Origin: Ciceribacter sp. L1K22
GTDB taxonomy: Bacteria; Pseudomonadota; Alphaproteobacteria; Rhizobiales; Rhizobiaceae
Assembly (NCBI RefSeq): GCF_017599385.1
Contig: NZ_JAGFPK010000002.1
Location: 186,001-250,000 of the forward strand
DNA length: 64,000 bases
Direction: 5' to 3'
Positions 29,747 through 39,566 of this stretch are shown here, piece after piece (position 1 is the stretch's first letter; each line of letters begins with the position of its first letter). The notes under the pieces were generated by a model. The model did no database searches, had not been told where the DNA came from, and worked only from the letters and a program-made list of their open reading frames with translations. Both the position numbers and the translations under genes were made by a program.

Positions 29747-30760
29747 TCAGCCCTCCTCTTTGGGAGCGAAGGGATTGACCGGCGGTGTGGTTCGCGTTGT
29801 GCCTGCCACGTTCGTTCTCGGGGGAGGATTTCGGCTGTCGTCCTTCCCGAACACCTCGCGTGCAATTGCGCCGATCCCGCCCAGCGAGCCAATGAGGCTG
29901 GACGCTTCCATCGGCATCAAGACAATCTTGGCATTGTTGGCCGTACCGATTTGCGCCAGAGCCTCGGTGTATTTCTGTGCCACGAAATAATTGATGGCGT
30001 TGACGTCTCCGGCGGCGATCGCTTCGGAGACGTACTGCGTGGCTTTGGCTTCCGCCTCCGCCAAACGCTCCCGGGCTTCGGCTTCACGATAGGCAGCCTC
30101 GCGCTGGCCCTCGGCTTCGAGGATAGCGGACTGCTTGGCACCCTCGGCCCTGAGGATCTGCGCGTTGCGGAAGCCTTCCGCCTCCAGGACCTGAGCCCGC
30201 TTTTCTCGCTCGGCCTTCATCTGTCGCGCCATGGCGTCGACGAGGTCCTTCGGTGGCTGGATGTCCTTGATCTCGACGCGGGTCACCTTGATGCCCCATG
30301 GGCCGACAGCCTCATCAACGACACGAAGAAGCCGGTCGTTTATCGCTTCGCGGTTTGACAAAAGTTCGTCGAGATCCATGGACCCCATCACCGAGCGAAT
30401 ATTGGTCATCGTCAGGTTGAGGATGGCATTTTCCAGATTGGCGACCTGATAGGCGGCCTGGGCGGCATTCAGGATTTGATAGAAGGCAACGGCGTCAGCC
30501 GAGACGCTGGCATTGTCTTTCGTGATGACCTCCTGCGTCGGTACGTCCAGTACCTGCTCCATCACGTTGAGCTTGGAGCCGATGCGTTCGATGAAGGGTA
30601 CGATGAGGTTGAGGCCCGGCTCGAGCGTTCGCGTGTAGCGGCCGAAGCGTTCCACAGTGTAGCGGTAGCCCTGCGGGACGGTCTTGATCCCGGCGAACAG
30701 GACCAGGATCACGAGCAGCACGAGGCCGATCACGACGATGTCGAAGCCTGCAATATCCAT
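29747..30760 (-). CDS. qmcA: SPFH/band 7 (stomatin-like) membrane protein
   Basis: A 337-residue protein: one N-terminal membrane segment (about residues 6-26), the SPFH/prohibitin domain (about 30-190; [25 protein letters not shown]), a glutamate/alanine-rich coiled coil (about 185-265) and a proline-rich tail ending PKEEG. Members form oligomeric membrane scaffolds and modulate FtsH-type proteases. I chose ATG 30760 with AGGGAGAG upstream; a start at 30796 is possible. Operon with the NfeD gene, three-base gap. Confidence 0.92.
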   Translation of the reverse strand: MDIAGFDIVVIGLVLLVILVLFAGIKTVPQGYRYTVERFGRYTRTLEPGLNLIVPFIERIGSKLNVMEQVLDVPTQEVITKDNASVSADAVAFYQILNAAQAAYQVANLENAILNLTMTNIRSVMGSMDLDELLSNREAINDRLLRVVDEAVGPWGIKVTRVEIKDIQPPKDLVDAMARQMKAEREKRAQVLEAEGFRNAQILRAEGAKQSAILEAEGQREAAYREAEARERLAEAEAKATQYVSEAIAAGDVNAINYFVAQKYTEALAQIGTANNAKIVLMPMEASSLIGSLGGIGAIAREVFGKDDSRNPPPRTNVAGTTRTTPPVNPFAPKEEG

Positions 30761-30843
30761 CGGATGTCTCTCCCTCTGCCCCGTAGCCTTCCCCATCGGA
30801 TGTCACGGATGTGGCGATCGCCTGCCCAGCTGGCAAGCGTGTA

Positions 30844-31878
30844 TTAAACCCAGCCCTGCAGTTCCCGTCGAACCACGTGTTCCAGCACCCGCATCCCCTC
30901 ATCGCTATCGTTGAGGCAGGGAATATGCGTGAACTTCTCGCCACCGTTATGGAGGAAGTCCTCACCGGCTTCGCCCGCGATCTCCTCCAGCGTCTCGAGG
31001 CAGTCGGAGACGAAGCCTGGATTGATGATGGCAATCCGTTTGACGCCTTCCTGGGCGAGTTTTTCGACGGTCTTGTCTGTGTAGGGCTGAAGCCATTCCT
31101 CGGGACCGAAGCGGGACTGGAAGGTCACCATCAAGCGGTCCTTCTCCCACCCCAGCGCGTCGCGAAGAAGCCGCGTCGTCTTGTAGCACTGGCAGTGATA
31201 GGGATCGCCCTTCATGAAATAGGATTTCGGGATGCCGTGATAGGAGGTCAGAACCAGTTCCGGCTCCCAGTCGAGAGTAGCGAGATGATTGCGGATCGAA
31301 TTCGCCAGCGCCTCGATGTAGACGGGATCGTCGCTGTATTGCGGAACGGTGCGTAGTGCCGGCTGCCAGCGCATCTTGAGGAGGGCCTTGAACGCCTCGT
31401 CGTTGACGGTGGCCGTCGTCGCGGCGGCATAATGGGGGTAGAGGGGGAAGACGAGGATTTTCTCGCACCCGTCCTTCTGCAACTCGTCCATCTTCGAGCG
31501 GATCGACGGCTGACCATACCGCATCGCCCAATCCACCCTTACATTGGGCAGATCGGTGAAGGAGGCCGCCATCTTCTCTGCCTGGTTGCGGGTGTAGGTC
31601 CGCAGGTAGCTTTCGTCGAGCTCCTTGTTCCAGATTTCCTCGTAGGCTTTGCCGACCTTCTGAGGTCGCTTGTTCAGTACGATGCCGTAGAGGATCGGAT
31701 ACCAGTAGAGCGGCGACCATTCGATCACACGACGGTCGGTCAGGAACTCTTCCAGGTAGCGCCGCATCGAGCGGTAGTCGGTTCCGTCCGGGGTGCCGAG
31801 GTTGACGAGCAGCACGCCGACCTTGCCGAAGCGTACGGGAGGATGGTCGGCGGGCAGGTGGGATCTGTCTGGTGACAT
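30844..31878 (-). CDS. hemH: Ferrochelatase
   Basis: A 344-residue HemH: GVLLVNLGTPD at the N-terminus, the active-site stretch SYHGIPKSYFMKGDPYHCQCY with the catalytic His, and TFQSRFGPEEWLQPYTD. It inserts ferrous iron into protoporphyrin IX, the last step of heme synthesis. The ribosome site is weak (GGAAA). It stands alone, 83 bases upstream of the SPFH gene start. Confidence 0.97.
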   Translation of the reverse strand: MSPDRSHLPADHPPVRFGKVGVLLVNLGTPDGTDYRSMRRYLEEFLTDRRVIEWSPLYWYPILYGIVLNKRPQKVGKAYEEIWNKELDESYLRTYTRNQAEKMAASFTDLPNVRVDWAMRYGQPSIRSKMDELQKDGCEKILVFPLYPHYAAATTATVNDEAFKALLKMRWQPALRTVPQYSDDPVYIEALANSIRNHLATLDWEPELVLTSYHGIPKSYFMKGDPYHCQCYKTTRLLRDALGWEKDRLMVTFQSRFGPEEWLQPYTDKTVEKLAQEGVKRIAIINPGFVSDCLETLEEIAGEAGEDFLHNGGEKFTHIPCLNDSDEGMRVLEHVVRRELQGWV

Positions 31879-31958
31879 ATGTGATTTCCAAAAAATGGGT
31901 TGGGGGCGGTCGTTCCGTTACGCCCACACGTCGAAAAGAGATCACTCTATGTAACGCA

Positions 31959-31990
31959 AAATCCGGCCCGGGAAAGCCCGAGCCGGATTT
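31959..31990 (-). terminator. Terminator of the 5'-nucleotidase gene
   Basis: AAATCCGGC and GCCGGATTT form a 9-base outer stem with an inner GGG/CCC pairing. Read on the minus strand it ends in a TTTTG run, 20 bases after the nucleotidase stop. Confidence 0.7.
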
Positions 31991-32009
31991 GCACGTGCGG
32001 CAAACGGTC

Positions 32010-33848
32010 TTATTTCGCGGGAAGCGAAAGTTCCTTGCCAATGCTGATGACGTCGGGGTTCCGTAGCGCGTTCGCCTCGGAAATCTTCGACCACATCATG
32101 CCATCGCCGTAGACGTCCCTGGCGATGTTCCAGAGGTTGTCGCCCCTTACCACGGTGTGGGTTTGCGGCTGGGTCGCTGTCGTCGCTGTATCTGCGGTCT
32201 CGGTGGCTGCTGCAGGCGCAGCGGCTTCGTCAGGCGCTGATGAGGCCACCTCGCTTACGCGGCCGTCGGTGTACGGCTTGTATGGAGAGTTGGCAGCGAT
32301 GTAGTCGGCAACAACGATTTCGAGGCCTGGGCCGAAGTCATAGGCATTGGTGCCTCCGGTGGCGAAGACCTTGTAGCCGTCGCCGCCGCCGCGCATGTAG
32401 TTGTTGGTTGCCACTCCATAGACCTTGTCGGGGTCGATCGCGACGAATCCATCCCCGTCCTTGACCTCGACCGAGACGACGCGGCTGCCGGCCGGCTTAG
32501 ACTTGTCGAAGGTATATTTCAAACCGGAGACCTGCGGGAAGCGGCCGGCGCCCTCCTCGATCTGGCTCAGGCCGTTTTCCAGCGCCGCGACGACGTCCGA
32601 GCCCTTGAGCTGGAAGGTCGCGAGCGTGTTCTGGAACGGCAGGACGGTCAGAACCTCGCCCATCGTCACCGTGCCAGCATCGATCGAAGCGCGCAGGCCG
32701 CCGCCGTTCTGGATGGCAATCGTGACGCCCTGATCCTTGACGCGATCAACCATGGCGTCGGCAACGAGATTGCCCATCGTGCACTCGGCCGCACGGCAGA
32801 CGTCGCGCGAGCCGTCGATCACGTCCGCGGTCTCGCCGATTTCCTTCTTCTTCAAATCCTCGATCGGCCCGCCGAGTTCGGCGACCTTCGCGGCAAAGGC
32901 CTCATCCGGAGCCACCGAGGCATCGAGTAGTTTCGGCTCTCCGGTTGCGGTCTTCACGTTTCCGTCGTCATCGAAAACCACCGTCAGGTCGCCAAGATAT
33001 TTCGAGTAGGCATAGGCGGTGACGATCGGTACGTCCTGGCCGGCCGGGTTCTTCACCATGGTGGGGTAGGGGCCCGCAGCCTTCTCGTCCGTGTTCGACA
33101 AGAGCGTGTGGCTATGGCCGCCGACGATCACGTCGATCCCGTCGACGGCTGCTGCGATCTCCTGGTCGCGCGGATAGCCGACATGCGACAGCAGTACGAT
33201 CTTGTCGACACCCTGCTGTTCGATCTCCTTCACGGCATCTTTGAGATAGCTGATCTCGTCGGCGAACAGGACGTCGTCACCCGGAGACGAGGTTTCGTCC
33301 GTGTCCGTTGCCAGTACCGAGACCACCGCCACCTTCTCGGGGCCGAATTCCTTGATGATGTAGGGCTTGAACTTGTCGGCGATCGGGGTGTTGAGGCCGG
33401 CGAGCGTGTTGCCTGAGATCATCGGGAACTGCAGCGCGGCGATGAATTTCGCGAGTTCCTCGGGACCATCATCGAACTCGTGGTTGCCGATCGCCATGGC
33501 ATCAAAGCCGATGCCGTTCATGAATTCCGCGATCGGGCCGCTCTTGTAGGTCGTGTAGAACAGGGAACCCTGGAACTGGTCGCCGGCGTCGAGCGTCAAG
33601 ACGTTCTTGCCCGTGAGTTCACTGCGGCGAGCCTCTATCGCCGTCTTCATCCGGGCGATGCCGCCGAAGCACTCGTTCTTGCCGGCTTCCTCTTCCGAGC
33701 AAGTGGAGTCGAACTTGTTGATCGCTTCGATGCGGGAGTGGAAATCGTTGATGTGGAGGATATTGAGCTCGAAATCGGCGAACGCGGCGCCGGCCGAAAG
33801 GGCTAGCACTGAGGCGCTGAGCAGGCCAAATCTGAGGGTCTTCAACAT
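32010..33848 (-). CDS. Exported bifunctional metallophosphatase/5'-nucleotidase with C-terminal LysM
   Basis: A 612-residue periplasmic or surface protein: signal peptide (1-22, ending GAAFA), metallophosphatase domain (about 25-300; ILHINDFHSR, LDAGDQFQGS, GNHEFDDG), 5'-nucleotidase C-terminal domain (about 335-510; NGGGLRASIDAG, YMRGGGDGY), an alanine/threonine-rich linker and a LysM domain (about 560-608; VVRGDNLWNIARDVYG). It would release nucleosides and phosphate from nucleotides while anchored to peptidoglycan. ATG 33848 with AGGAGA upstream. The LysM fusion is less usual than the plain enzyme. Confidence 0.93.
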   Translation of the reverse strand: MLKTLRFGLLSASVLALSAGAAFADFELNILHINDFHSRIEAINKFDSTCSEEEAGKNECFGGIARMKTAIEARRSELTGKNVLTLDAGDQFQGSLFYTTYKSGPIAEFMNGIGFDAMAIGNHEFDDGPEELAKFIAALQFPMISGNTLAGLNTPIADKFKPYIIKEFGPEKVAVVSVLATDTDETSSPGDDVLFADEISYLKDAVKEIEQQGVDKIVLLSHVGYPRDQEIAAAVDGIDVIVGGHSHTLLSNTDEKAAGPYPTMVKNPAGQDVPIVTAYAYSKYLGDLTVVFDDDGNVKTATGEPKLLDASVAPDEAFAAKVAELGGPIEDLKKKEIGETADVIDGSRDVCRAAECTMGNLVADAMVDRVKDQGVTIAIQNGGGLRASIDAGTVTMGEVLTVLPFQNTLATFQLKGSDVVAALENGLSQIEEGAGRFPQVSGLKYTFDKSKPAGSRVVSVEVKDGDGFVAIDPDKVYGVATNNYMRGGGDGYKVFATGGTNAYDFGPGLEIVVADYIAANSPYKPYTDGRVSEVASSAPDEAAAPAAATETADTATTATQPQTHTVVRGDNLWNIARDVYGDGMMWSKISEANALRNPDVISIGKELSLPAK

Positions 33849-34211
33849 CGCTTTGTCTCCTTTGCTGGATGGCGGATAACAGCTGTCTGAACGCGGCTGC
33901 AGCATCCTGATCAGCGACATGTTTCCATCCGCTTGGAGCAACTGCAAGAGAATATTGCGGGTGCGATCCCAAAGCACCTCGTAGTGCAACGACGATTTGT
34001 GAAGTGGAGCACGCGAGACAAGATATTCGTTAGCAAATGCTTAAGTGCCGATGGCTAAATCTTGGACCAAGCGAATCTGTAATCCGCCCATGCCGAATGG
34101 CGATGTTGCGGCCAAAGACATGACGTCCCGTGAACAGAGCTTCGCATCTGCGAGACCGCAAGATCAGCGGTCTTGCCGAAGACGCAAAACCTGAATTGCC
34201 GGAGAGCAACC
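33849..34211. other. Non-coding divergent region
   Basis: This 363-base stretch separates the divergent 5'-nucleotidase and chemoreceptor genes. Near the receptor start it has a hairpin AGACCGC-N7-GCGGTCT (34153-34173) that would lie in the receptor leader. No gene is convincing and no strong promoter match stands out. Confidence 0.5.
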
Positions 34212-36134
34212 GTGACAGTCATTGCCAATATGAAAACACTGACCAAGCTGATGTCAGCGTTTCTCGTCATTATCGTCGTCAGCATCGTCGTAAACGTCAC
34301 GAGCCTGATATCTTCCGGCACGCAGAGAGATGCTGCCTTCTGGACCGATCACACCCACAAGGTGCTTGCGACCGTCGAATCGATGATCATGGGAATGGTC
34401 AATCAGGAAACCGGGGTTCGCGGCTATCTCCTGGCGGGAGACAAGGGCTTCCTCGAGCCGGTTGCTTCCGGCGAGCAACAGTTCAAAAAGGCGTTCGATG
34501 AGGGCCGCGCCCTGACCTCCGACAATGCCGTCCAGCAGAAGCGCTTTGCCGATCTTGGGGCGCTCGTAGCAAAATGGGAACAGGATGTCAGGAACGAAGA
34601 ACTGCGTCTGATGGAAGACCCGGCGACGGTAGACCAGGCCCGCGCGATGGAGATCAGCGGTGCGGGCAAGACGTATATGGATGCGATTCGCAAGCTCGCG
34701 GGTGAAATCAGCGCCGAGGAAGCCGGTCTGCTTTCGGTCCGTGACAAAATGGCGAGCGATGCCGCTGATCTGACACGCTGGACGATCATCATTGGCCTTG
34801 TCGCGATGCTGGCGATTACGTGTATATCGCTCGTCTTGCTCAACCAGTCCCTTATTCGACCGATCCGCGCGATCACCGAGTCCATGGGTCGTCTCGCCGG
34901 CGGCGATACCCAGTCGGAAATCCCCTATGCCGGTCGCAAGGACGAGGTTGGCGACATGGCTGGTGCCATCGAGGTGTTCCGCCAGAATGCGCTCACCACC
35001 AAGCGGCTCGAAGATGAGGCCAATGCCAACCGCACCCAGTCCGAGAAGGCGCGCGCGGCCGAGGAAGAGCGCGCTGCCCGGGAAGCTCAAAACCTGCGTT
35101 TCGCGACGACGACTCTTGGTGAAAACCTCAAGCGTCTCGCGGATGGCGACCTGACCTGTACCATTCAAACCAACTTTGCCAGCGAATACGAATCACTGCG
35201 TACTGACTTCAACACCACCGTCAGCCGACTGAGCGAGATCATGGGTGCCGTTATGTCGGCGGTGCATAACATGGACAGCGGGACACGCGAGATCTCGGAA
35301 GGAGCTTCCGACCTGTCGCGCCGTACCGAACAGCAGGCTGCATCGCTGGAGGAAACGGCGGCCGCGGTCGATGAGATCACGACCAACGTTACCAATTCCA
35401 GCAAGATCACAGAGGAAGCGCGCGGGGTCGCACAGGCTGCGACGCGCAGTGCCGATCAGTCGGTCGAGGTTGTCTCGTCCGCCGAGCAGGCCATGCGAAA
35501 GATTGAGGAAAGCTCGCAGCAGATTTCCAATATCATTGGCGTGATCGATGAGATCGCCTTCCAGACGAACCTCCTGGCTCTCAACGCCGGTGTCGAGGCA
35601 GCCCGCGCCGGCGAGGCCGGAAAGGGGTTCGCTGTCGTCGCTCAGGAAGTTCGCGAACTGGCCCAGCGGTCCGCTCAGGCTGCAAAGGAGATCAAGGCGC
35701 TGATCCAGAACTCCAATGCCGATGTCGACAGCGGGGTAAAACTGGTCAGGGACACTGGCGAAGCTCTGAAGACGATCGGCGACTACATTACAAAGATCAA
35801 CAGCTTCATGGAGTCGATCGCAACGTCGTCGCGTGAACAGTCTGTCGGATTGTCTGAGGTGAATGTTGCCGTCAACCAGATGGACCAGACCACACAGCAG
35901 AACGCCGCCATGGTCGAGCAATCGACCGCAGCTGCTGCTTCACTGGCACAGGAAGCTGGCCGTCTCGGAATGCTGGTTTCCAAGTTCAAGGTGGATGGAT
36001 TGGGAGCCGCTGCGCCCGCCGTATCGGCGCGTCAGTCAACCGCGTCTGCTCGTCCGTCGCCTGCGAGGGGCGTGAGCCGTCCAGCAAGCTCTGGCAATCT
36101 CGCGCTTAAGACAGAGGAATGGAGCGAGTTCTGA
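34212..36134 (+). CDS. Methyl-accepting chemotaxis protein with CHASE3-type sensor
   Basis: A 640-residue receptor: TM1 (about residues 13-32), a helical periplasmic domain of CHASE3 type (about 35-190; MGMVNQETGVRGYLLAGD), TM2 (about 195-217), HAMP (about 218-270), a linker, and a signalling domain (about 350-590; EIAFQTNLLALNAGVEAARAGEAG hairpin region). It ends EEWSEF, fitting the xWxxF pentapeptide that docks CheR. I chose GTG 34212 (GGAG seven bases upstream) over ATG 34173, which has none. Ligand unknown. Confidence 0.93.
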   Translation: MTVIANMKTLTKLMSAFLVIIVVSIVVNVTSLISSGTQRDAAFWTDHTHKVLATVESMIMGMVNQETGVRGYLLAGDKGFLEPVASGEQQFKKAFDEGRALTSDNAVQQKRFADLGALVAKWEQDVRNEELRLMEDPATVDQARAMEISGAGKTYMDAIRKLAGEISAEEAGLLSVRDKMASDAADLTRWTIIIGLVAMLAITCISLVLLNQSLIRPIRAITESMGRLAGGDTQSEIPYAGRKDEVGDMAGAIEVFRQNALTTKRLEDEANANRTQSEKARAAEEERAAREAQNLRFATTTLGENLKRLADGDLTCTIQTNFASEYESLRTDFNTTVSRLSEIMGAVMSAVHNMDSGTREISEGASDLSRRTEQQAASLEETAAAVDEITTNVTNSSKITEEARGVAQAATRSADQSVEVVSSAEQAMRKIEESSQQISNIIGVIDEIAFQTNLLALNAGVEAARAGEAGKGFAVVAQEVRELAQRSAQAAKEIKALIQNSNADVDSGVKLVRDTGEALKTIGDYITKINSFMESIATSSREQSVGLSEVNVAVNQMDQTTQQNAAMVEQSTAAAASLAQEAGRLGMLVSKFKVDGLGAAAPAVSARQSTASARPSPARGVSRPASSGNLALKTEEWSEF

Positions 36135-36160
36135 CCGGCTGTACTTCTGCGTGATACGAG

Positions 36161-36186
36161 AAGGGCGCCTCACGGGCGCCCTTTTT
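36161..36186 (+). terminator. Rho-independent terminator after the chemoreceptor
   Basis: AAGGGCGCC pairs with GGCGCCCTT around a five-base loop and is followed by a T-run. It lies between convergent genes and may also stop the omp10-like transcript. Confidence 0.85.
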
Positions 36187-36194
36187 GTTTTCAT

Positions 36195-36560
36195 TCAAAT
36201 TTGACGCGCCAACGAGAATTGCGCGCCGCTGTCGGAGGTGCAGTTCAGCTGGTTTGGCGTGACCAGCGCGCAGTTGACCTTCGACTGAGTGTTTCTCACC
36301 AGAGAAGTCATGTTGATCTCGACCAGCTTGTCGGACAGCGAGACATAGGTTCCGGATGCGAGAAGCTGATTGGTATCCGTCGTGCGAGTGGAGAACTGGC
36401 CGCCCTGGAAGCTGGAGACGATACCGTTCGGATCCACCCAGGCGCCATCGACAGTCGGCGTCTGCTGGATTGGCGGAAGAGGGCGGCGCGGACCTGACGA
36501 GGTGCAACCGGCCAAAACGAGCGCAACGGCACAGGCAGCAAGAGCAGTCTTTTTATTCAT
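36195..36560 (-). CDS. omp10: Outer-membrane lipoprotein, Omp10-like
   Basis: A 120-residue lipoprotein precursor with lipobox LAGC (Cys at about residue 22). The mature part, including [31 protein letters not shown] and [19 protein letters not shown], closely resembles the Brucella Omp10 antigen as I recall it. It is lipid-anchored in the outer membrane; molecular function is not established. ATG 36560 has GGAGG eight bases upstream. Confidence 0.85.
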   Translation of the reverse strand: MNKKTALAACAVALVLAGCTSSGPRRPLPPIQQTPTVDGAWVDPNGIVSSFQGGQFSTRTTDTNQLLASGTYVSLSDKLVEINMTSLVRNTQSKVNCALVTPNQLNCTSDSGAQFSLARQI

Positions 36561-36719
36561 CGAATTGGCCTCCAGCACGAGCTGTCGCGGCTCCGCCGCG
36601 CGGTAGTGCCTGAAACATGGCGTGAAGAGGTGGTGAAAGCAAGGCGCGAGCCCGCAGTAAAAAGAGTTATCCCACGTTAGCCGGTCGATTGTCGGCTACG
36701 GGCACGCCGCGGTGTGTCA

Positions 36720-36743
36720 ATGGCCCGCCAAGCCGCGGGCCAT
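36720..36743 (-). terminator. Hairpin after homospermidine synthase
   Basis: ATGGCCCG and CGGGCCAT form an 8-base stem 18 bases after the hss stop. There is little T-run on the minus strand, so it is a weak terminator candidate. Confidence 0.45.
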
Positions 36744-36760
36744 CGTTTGATTGTTGCGAC

Positions 36761-38200
36761 TCAGCGGACGAGGATGTTCCGGAACTGCCAGGGATCCTTC
36801 TCATCCAGGTCTTCCGGGAAGAGGCCCGGGCGGCCGTCGAGCGGGGTCCAGTCGGTGTAGTGGCCTTCCACCGGACCGAGATAGGGCGACTGCACTTCGA
36901 GGCAGCGCTTGTAGTCCATCTCGTCGGCTTCAACGATGCCGGCCTTCGGATTTTCCAATGCCCAGACCATACCGGCGAGAACGGCGGAGGTTACCTGCAG
37001 GCCGGTCGCGTTCTGGTAGGGGGCAATGCGGCGGGTTTCCTCAAGCGACAGACGCGAGCCGTACCAGTAGGCGTTCTTGTCGTGGCCGTAGAGCAGGACG
37101 CCGAGTTCGTCGATGCCGTCGACCAGTTCGTCCTCGTTCAGGACGTGGAGAACAGGCTGCTGGTTGCCACCGTTGCCGAACATTTCGTGCAGGGAGAGAA
37201 CAGCGTCATTGGCCGGATGATAGGCGTAGTGGCAGGTCGGGCGATAGACGACTTCGCCATCCTTCTCGACGGTGAAGTAGTCTGCGATCGAGATCGACTC
37301 GTTATGGGTGACGAGGAAGCCATACTGCGGACCCGGCGTCGGGCACCAGGTGCGGACGCGGGTGTTGGCGCCGGGCTGCTCAAGATAGATTGCTGCCTTG
37401 CAGCCCTTCTTGTGCTTCTTGGCGTTCTTCGGCATCCAGTTTTCGTGCGTGCCCCAGCCGAGTTCGGCCGGCTGCAGACCTTCCGAAATGAAGCCTTCGA
37501 CCGACCAGGTGTTCCAGAAGACGTTGAGCGGCTTCGGGTTCTTGGTGCGCTGGGTGTCGCGCTCGGCAATGTGCACGCCCTTGACGCCGACCTTCTTCAT
37601 CAGCTTGGCCCAGCCTTCGCGATCGTTCTGGTCAGGCTCTTCGAACTTGATGCCAATCTCGTTTGCGAGATTGACGAGGCCCTGCTTGACGAACCACGAC
37701 ACCATGCCCGGATTGGCGCCGCAGGTGGAGACCGCGGTGGTGCCGCCGGGGTTCTTCGCCTTTTCCTGGCGCACTGTTTCGCGGAGCGCGTAGTTGGTGC
37801 GCTCAGAGTTCTTCATGCTCTTGTCGAAGTAGAAGCCGAGCCACGGCTCGACGACAGTGTCGATATAGAGCACATCGAGCTTGCGGCAGAGCTTCATCAG
37901 GTCGAGCGATCCGGTGTCGACAGAGAGGTTGACGCAGAAGCCCTGGCCTTCGCCTTCCGTCAGCAGCGGCTTCAGGAGCTTCTTGTAGTTGTCCTTGGTG
38001 ACATGCGCCTGGATGTGCTTGATGCCGTGCTTGGCGAGCAGCTCGGCCTCGTCGTTGCGCGGGTCGATGACGACCATGCGGCTCTTGTCGAACTTGAAGT
38101 GGCGCTCGATCAGGGGAAGGGTGCCGCGGCCGATCGAACCGAAGCCGATCATCACGATCGGGCCGGTGATCTCACCATATACCGGGTAGCTAGTGCTCAT
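36761..38200 (-). CDS. hss: Homospermidine synthase
   Basis: A 479-residue enzyme of the saccharopine-dehydrogenase-like homospermidine synthase family. The NAD motif is VMIGFGSIGRGTLPLIERHF near residue 18 and RMVVIDPRNDE follows. It makes sym-homospermidine from putrescine (or spermidine), the characteristic rhizobial polyamine. ATG 38200 has GGAGA seven bases upstream; an in-frame start at 38245 has none. It is a single-gene unit. Confidence 0.95.
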   Translation of the reverse strand: MSTSYPVYGEITGPIVMIGFGSIGRGTLPLIERHFKFDKSRMVVIDPRNDEAELLAKHGIKHIQAHVTKDNYKKLLKPLLTEGEGQGFCVNLSVDTGSLDLMKLCRKLDVLYIDTVVEPWLGFYFDKSMKNSERTNYALRETVRQEKAKNPGGTTAVSTCGANPGMVSWFVKQGLVNLANEIGIKFEEPDQNDREGWAKLMKKVGVKGVHIAERDTQRTKNPKPLNVFWNTWSVEGFISEGLQPAELGWGTHENWMPKNAKKHKKGCKAAIYLEQPGANTRVRTWCPTPGPQYGFLVTHNESISIADYFTVEKDGEVVYRPTCHYAYHPANDAVLSLHEMFGNGGNQQPVLHVLNEDELVDGIDELGVLLYGHDKNAYWYGSRLSLEETRRIAPYQNATGLQVTSAVLAGMVWALENPKAGIVEADEMDYKRCLEVQSPYLGPVEGHYTDWTPLDGRPGLFPEDLDEKDPWQFRNILVR

Positions 38201-38352
38201 TTCAGTCTCCTTGGAGATGCCGCGGTAGCGTTCGGCGCCAAACATTGCCCCTTTTTGGCCGATGCGGATCGACCTTCCGGCTCGGCTCTAATCACAGTTT
38301 TCTGACATAATAAAGAGAGCAGCATTTTATGGTGGCAACCGGTTGATGCTTT

Positions 38353-39240
38353 TTAGCTCGAAAACGACCTCAACGCCGTCACAAGATCGGCCCGGCGCTC
38401 GGCCAGCCCCTTGTACGCAACCTGTTCGGCGGTCAACCCTTCGAGCTGATCGGCAAGCGCATGTCCAAGCGCCTGGCCGTTCTCCGATGTCGCGAAGGCC
38501 TTTACCGGGTCGAGGTAGATGCGGATCGTGAAGACGATATCGCCGGTCGCCGGCAGTCTGCGGAGAGTCTGTCGTTCGACCCGCACGAAGGCGCCGGAGA
38601 CGTCGATACCCGTGGCCGCCGGATCGGCGGCGGGTCGAACACTGACCGGGTGATAGAGCGCGTAACGCCAGTTGATCGACCAGTTGAAACGCTCCGCCGG
38701 CAGGTCCGGCTGGAGATTGTCGAAGACGCGGTTGACGATCGTTGCATTGCGCGTCCCGGCCTGAAAGCCGGGGACGTGGGCGTGCACTTTGTCCATCGGC
38801 TGCATGAATTTTTCAGCCAGCGACCACGACGAGGGAAAGGCGAGGTGGGCGGCGACGATGGTCCAGCCGTCCGGCTTGCGGCGAAGGAGCACGAGGTCGT
38901 CCTGGATCAGCGAACCGGCGCGAAACAGCGGTGGTCTTGCCTCGTCCTCTATATCGACGACGTGTCCGGCCACCGAGAAACGGCCGCCCGATCGCGAATA
39001 GAGACCGGAGTGTTTTTGCAGCAGGTGGTCCAAGAGGAGATCAAGGCATTCCTGTTGCGAGTCGATGCTTTCCCCGGCCGCGCGAAAGATGTCGTCGTAC
39101 CGCTCATCGGCAAGGCGTTGTTTTTCGCCCAGATAGCGCGCCAGATCGTCGTCCGGTTCGATCCAGCGATCGGGATTGAGCGTGGATAATCCAATGGAGA
39201 AGGGCTTGGACGAACCGTCATAGGGGGTATAGGCGGACAT
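38353..39240 (-). CDS. DUF3445 protein, heme-dependent oxidative N-demethylase family
   Basis: A 295-residue protein of the DUF3445 family: LFRAGSLIQDDLVLLRRK, the HLAFPSSWSLAEKFMQPMDKVH segment (with candidate heme-ligand histidines) and FNWSINWRYAL. Characterised relatives bind heme b and oxidatively demethylate methylamines. It lies 41 bases downstream of yciI in a cluster with pabC and pabB, so it may be co-transcribed. Substrate unknown. Confidence 0.8.
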   Translation of the reverse strand: MSAYTPYDGSSKPFSIGLSTLNPDRWIEPDDDLARYLGEKQRLADERYDDIFRAAGESIDSQQECLDLLLDHLLQKHSGLYSRSGGRFSVAGHVVDIEDEARPPLFRAGSLIQDDLVLLRRKPDGWTIVAAHLAFPSSWSLAEKFMQPMDKVHAHVPGFQAGTRNATIVNRVFDNLQPDLPAERFNWSINWRYALYHPVSVRPAADPAATGIDVSGAFVRVERQTLRRLPATGDIVFTIRIYLDPVKAFATSENGQALGHALADQLEGLTAEQVAYKGLAERRADLVTALRSFSS

Positions 39241-39281
39241 GCGATTTCCGGTGCGCCGATTGTGGTGCCGACACTCTTCCG

Positions 39282-39566
39282 TCAGTCCTTCAGCATTTCA
39301 AGCCCCTCGACCACTGTCGTCAGCGCGATTTCGGTGATTGTGTATTCCGCGATACCGTGTTCGACGAAGGGATCGCTGGCGACGACGGCTTCGATCGCTG
39401 CCCGGTCGCCCTTCGCGAGGATCACGCCACCGGTCCTCGGCACTTTGCGGCCCGACGCCAGAAACATGTCGAGGTCGTAACCGCGTTTCACCCAGTCCAT
39501 ATGCGGCGCCATGACGGCATCGGCGGCCTCGAGCGGCTTCACATAGGTCAGCGACAGGATGAACAT
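39282..39566 (-). CDS. YciI-like protein
   Basis: A 94-residue single-domain protein of the YciI/dimeric alpha-beta barrel family, with the usual MFILSLTYVKP start, the H in APHMDWVKRGYD and GGVILAKGDRAA. The biochemical role of the family is poorly defined. Its ATG overlaps the pabC stop by one base (TGATG), indicating tight coupling. Confidence 0.88.
   Translation of the reverse strand: MFILSLTYVKPLEAADAVMAPHMDWVKRGYDLDMFLASGRKVPRTGGVILAKGDRAAIEAVVASDPFVEHGIAEYTITEIALTTVVEGLEMLKD

Noticed and set aside
34153..34173. Riboswitch or terminator in the chemoreceptor leader
   Set aside because: A single 7-base hairpin without T-run or recognisable aptamer; recorded only as part of the non-coding region.
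36689..38305. 538-codon plus-strand open frame opposite homospermidine synthase
   Set aside because: The minus-strand protein is a full-length known enzyme; the antisense frame shows no domain and reflects codon bias.
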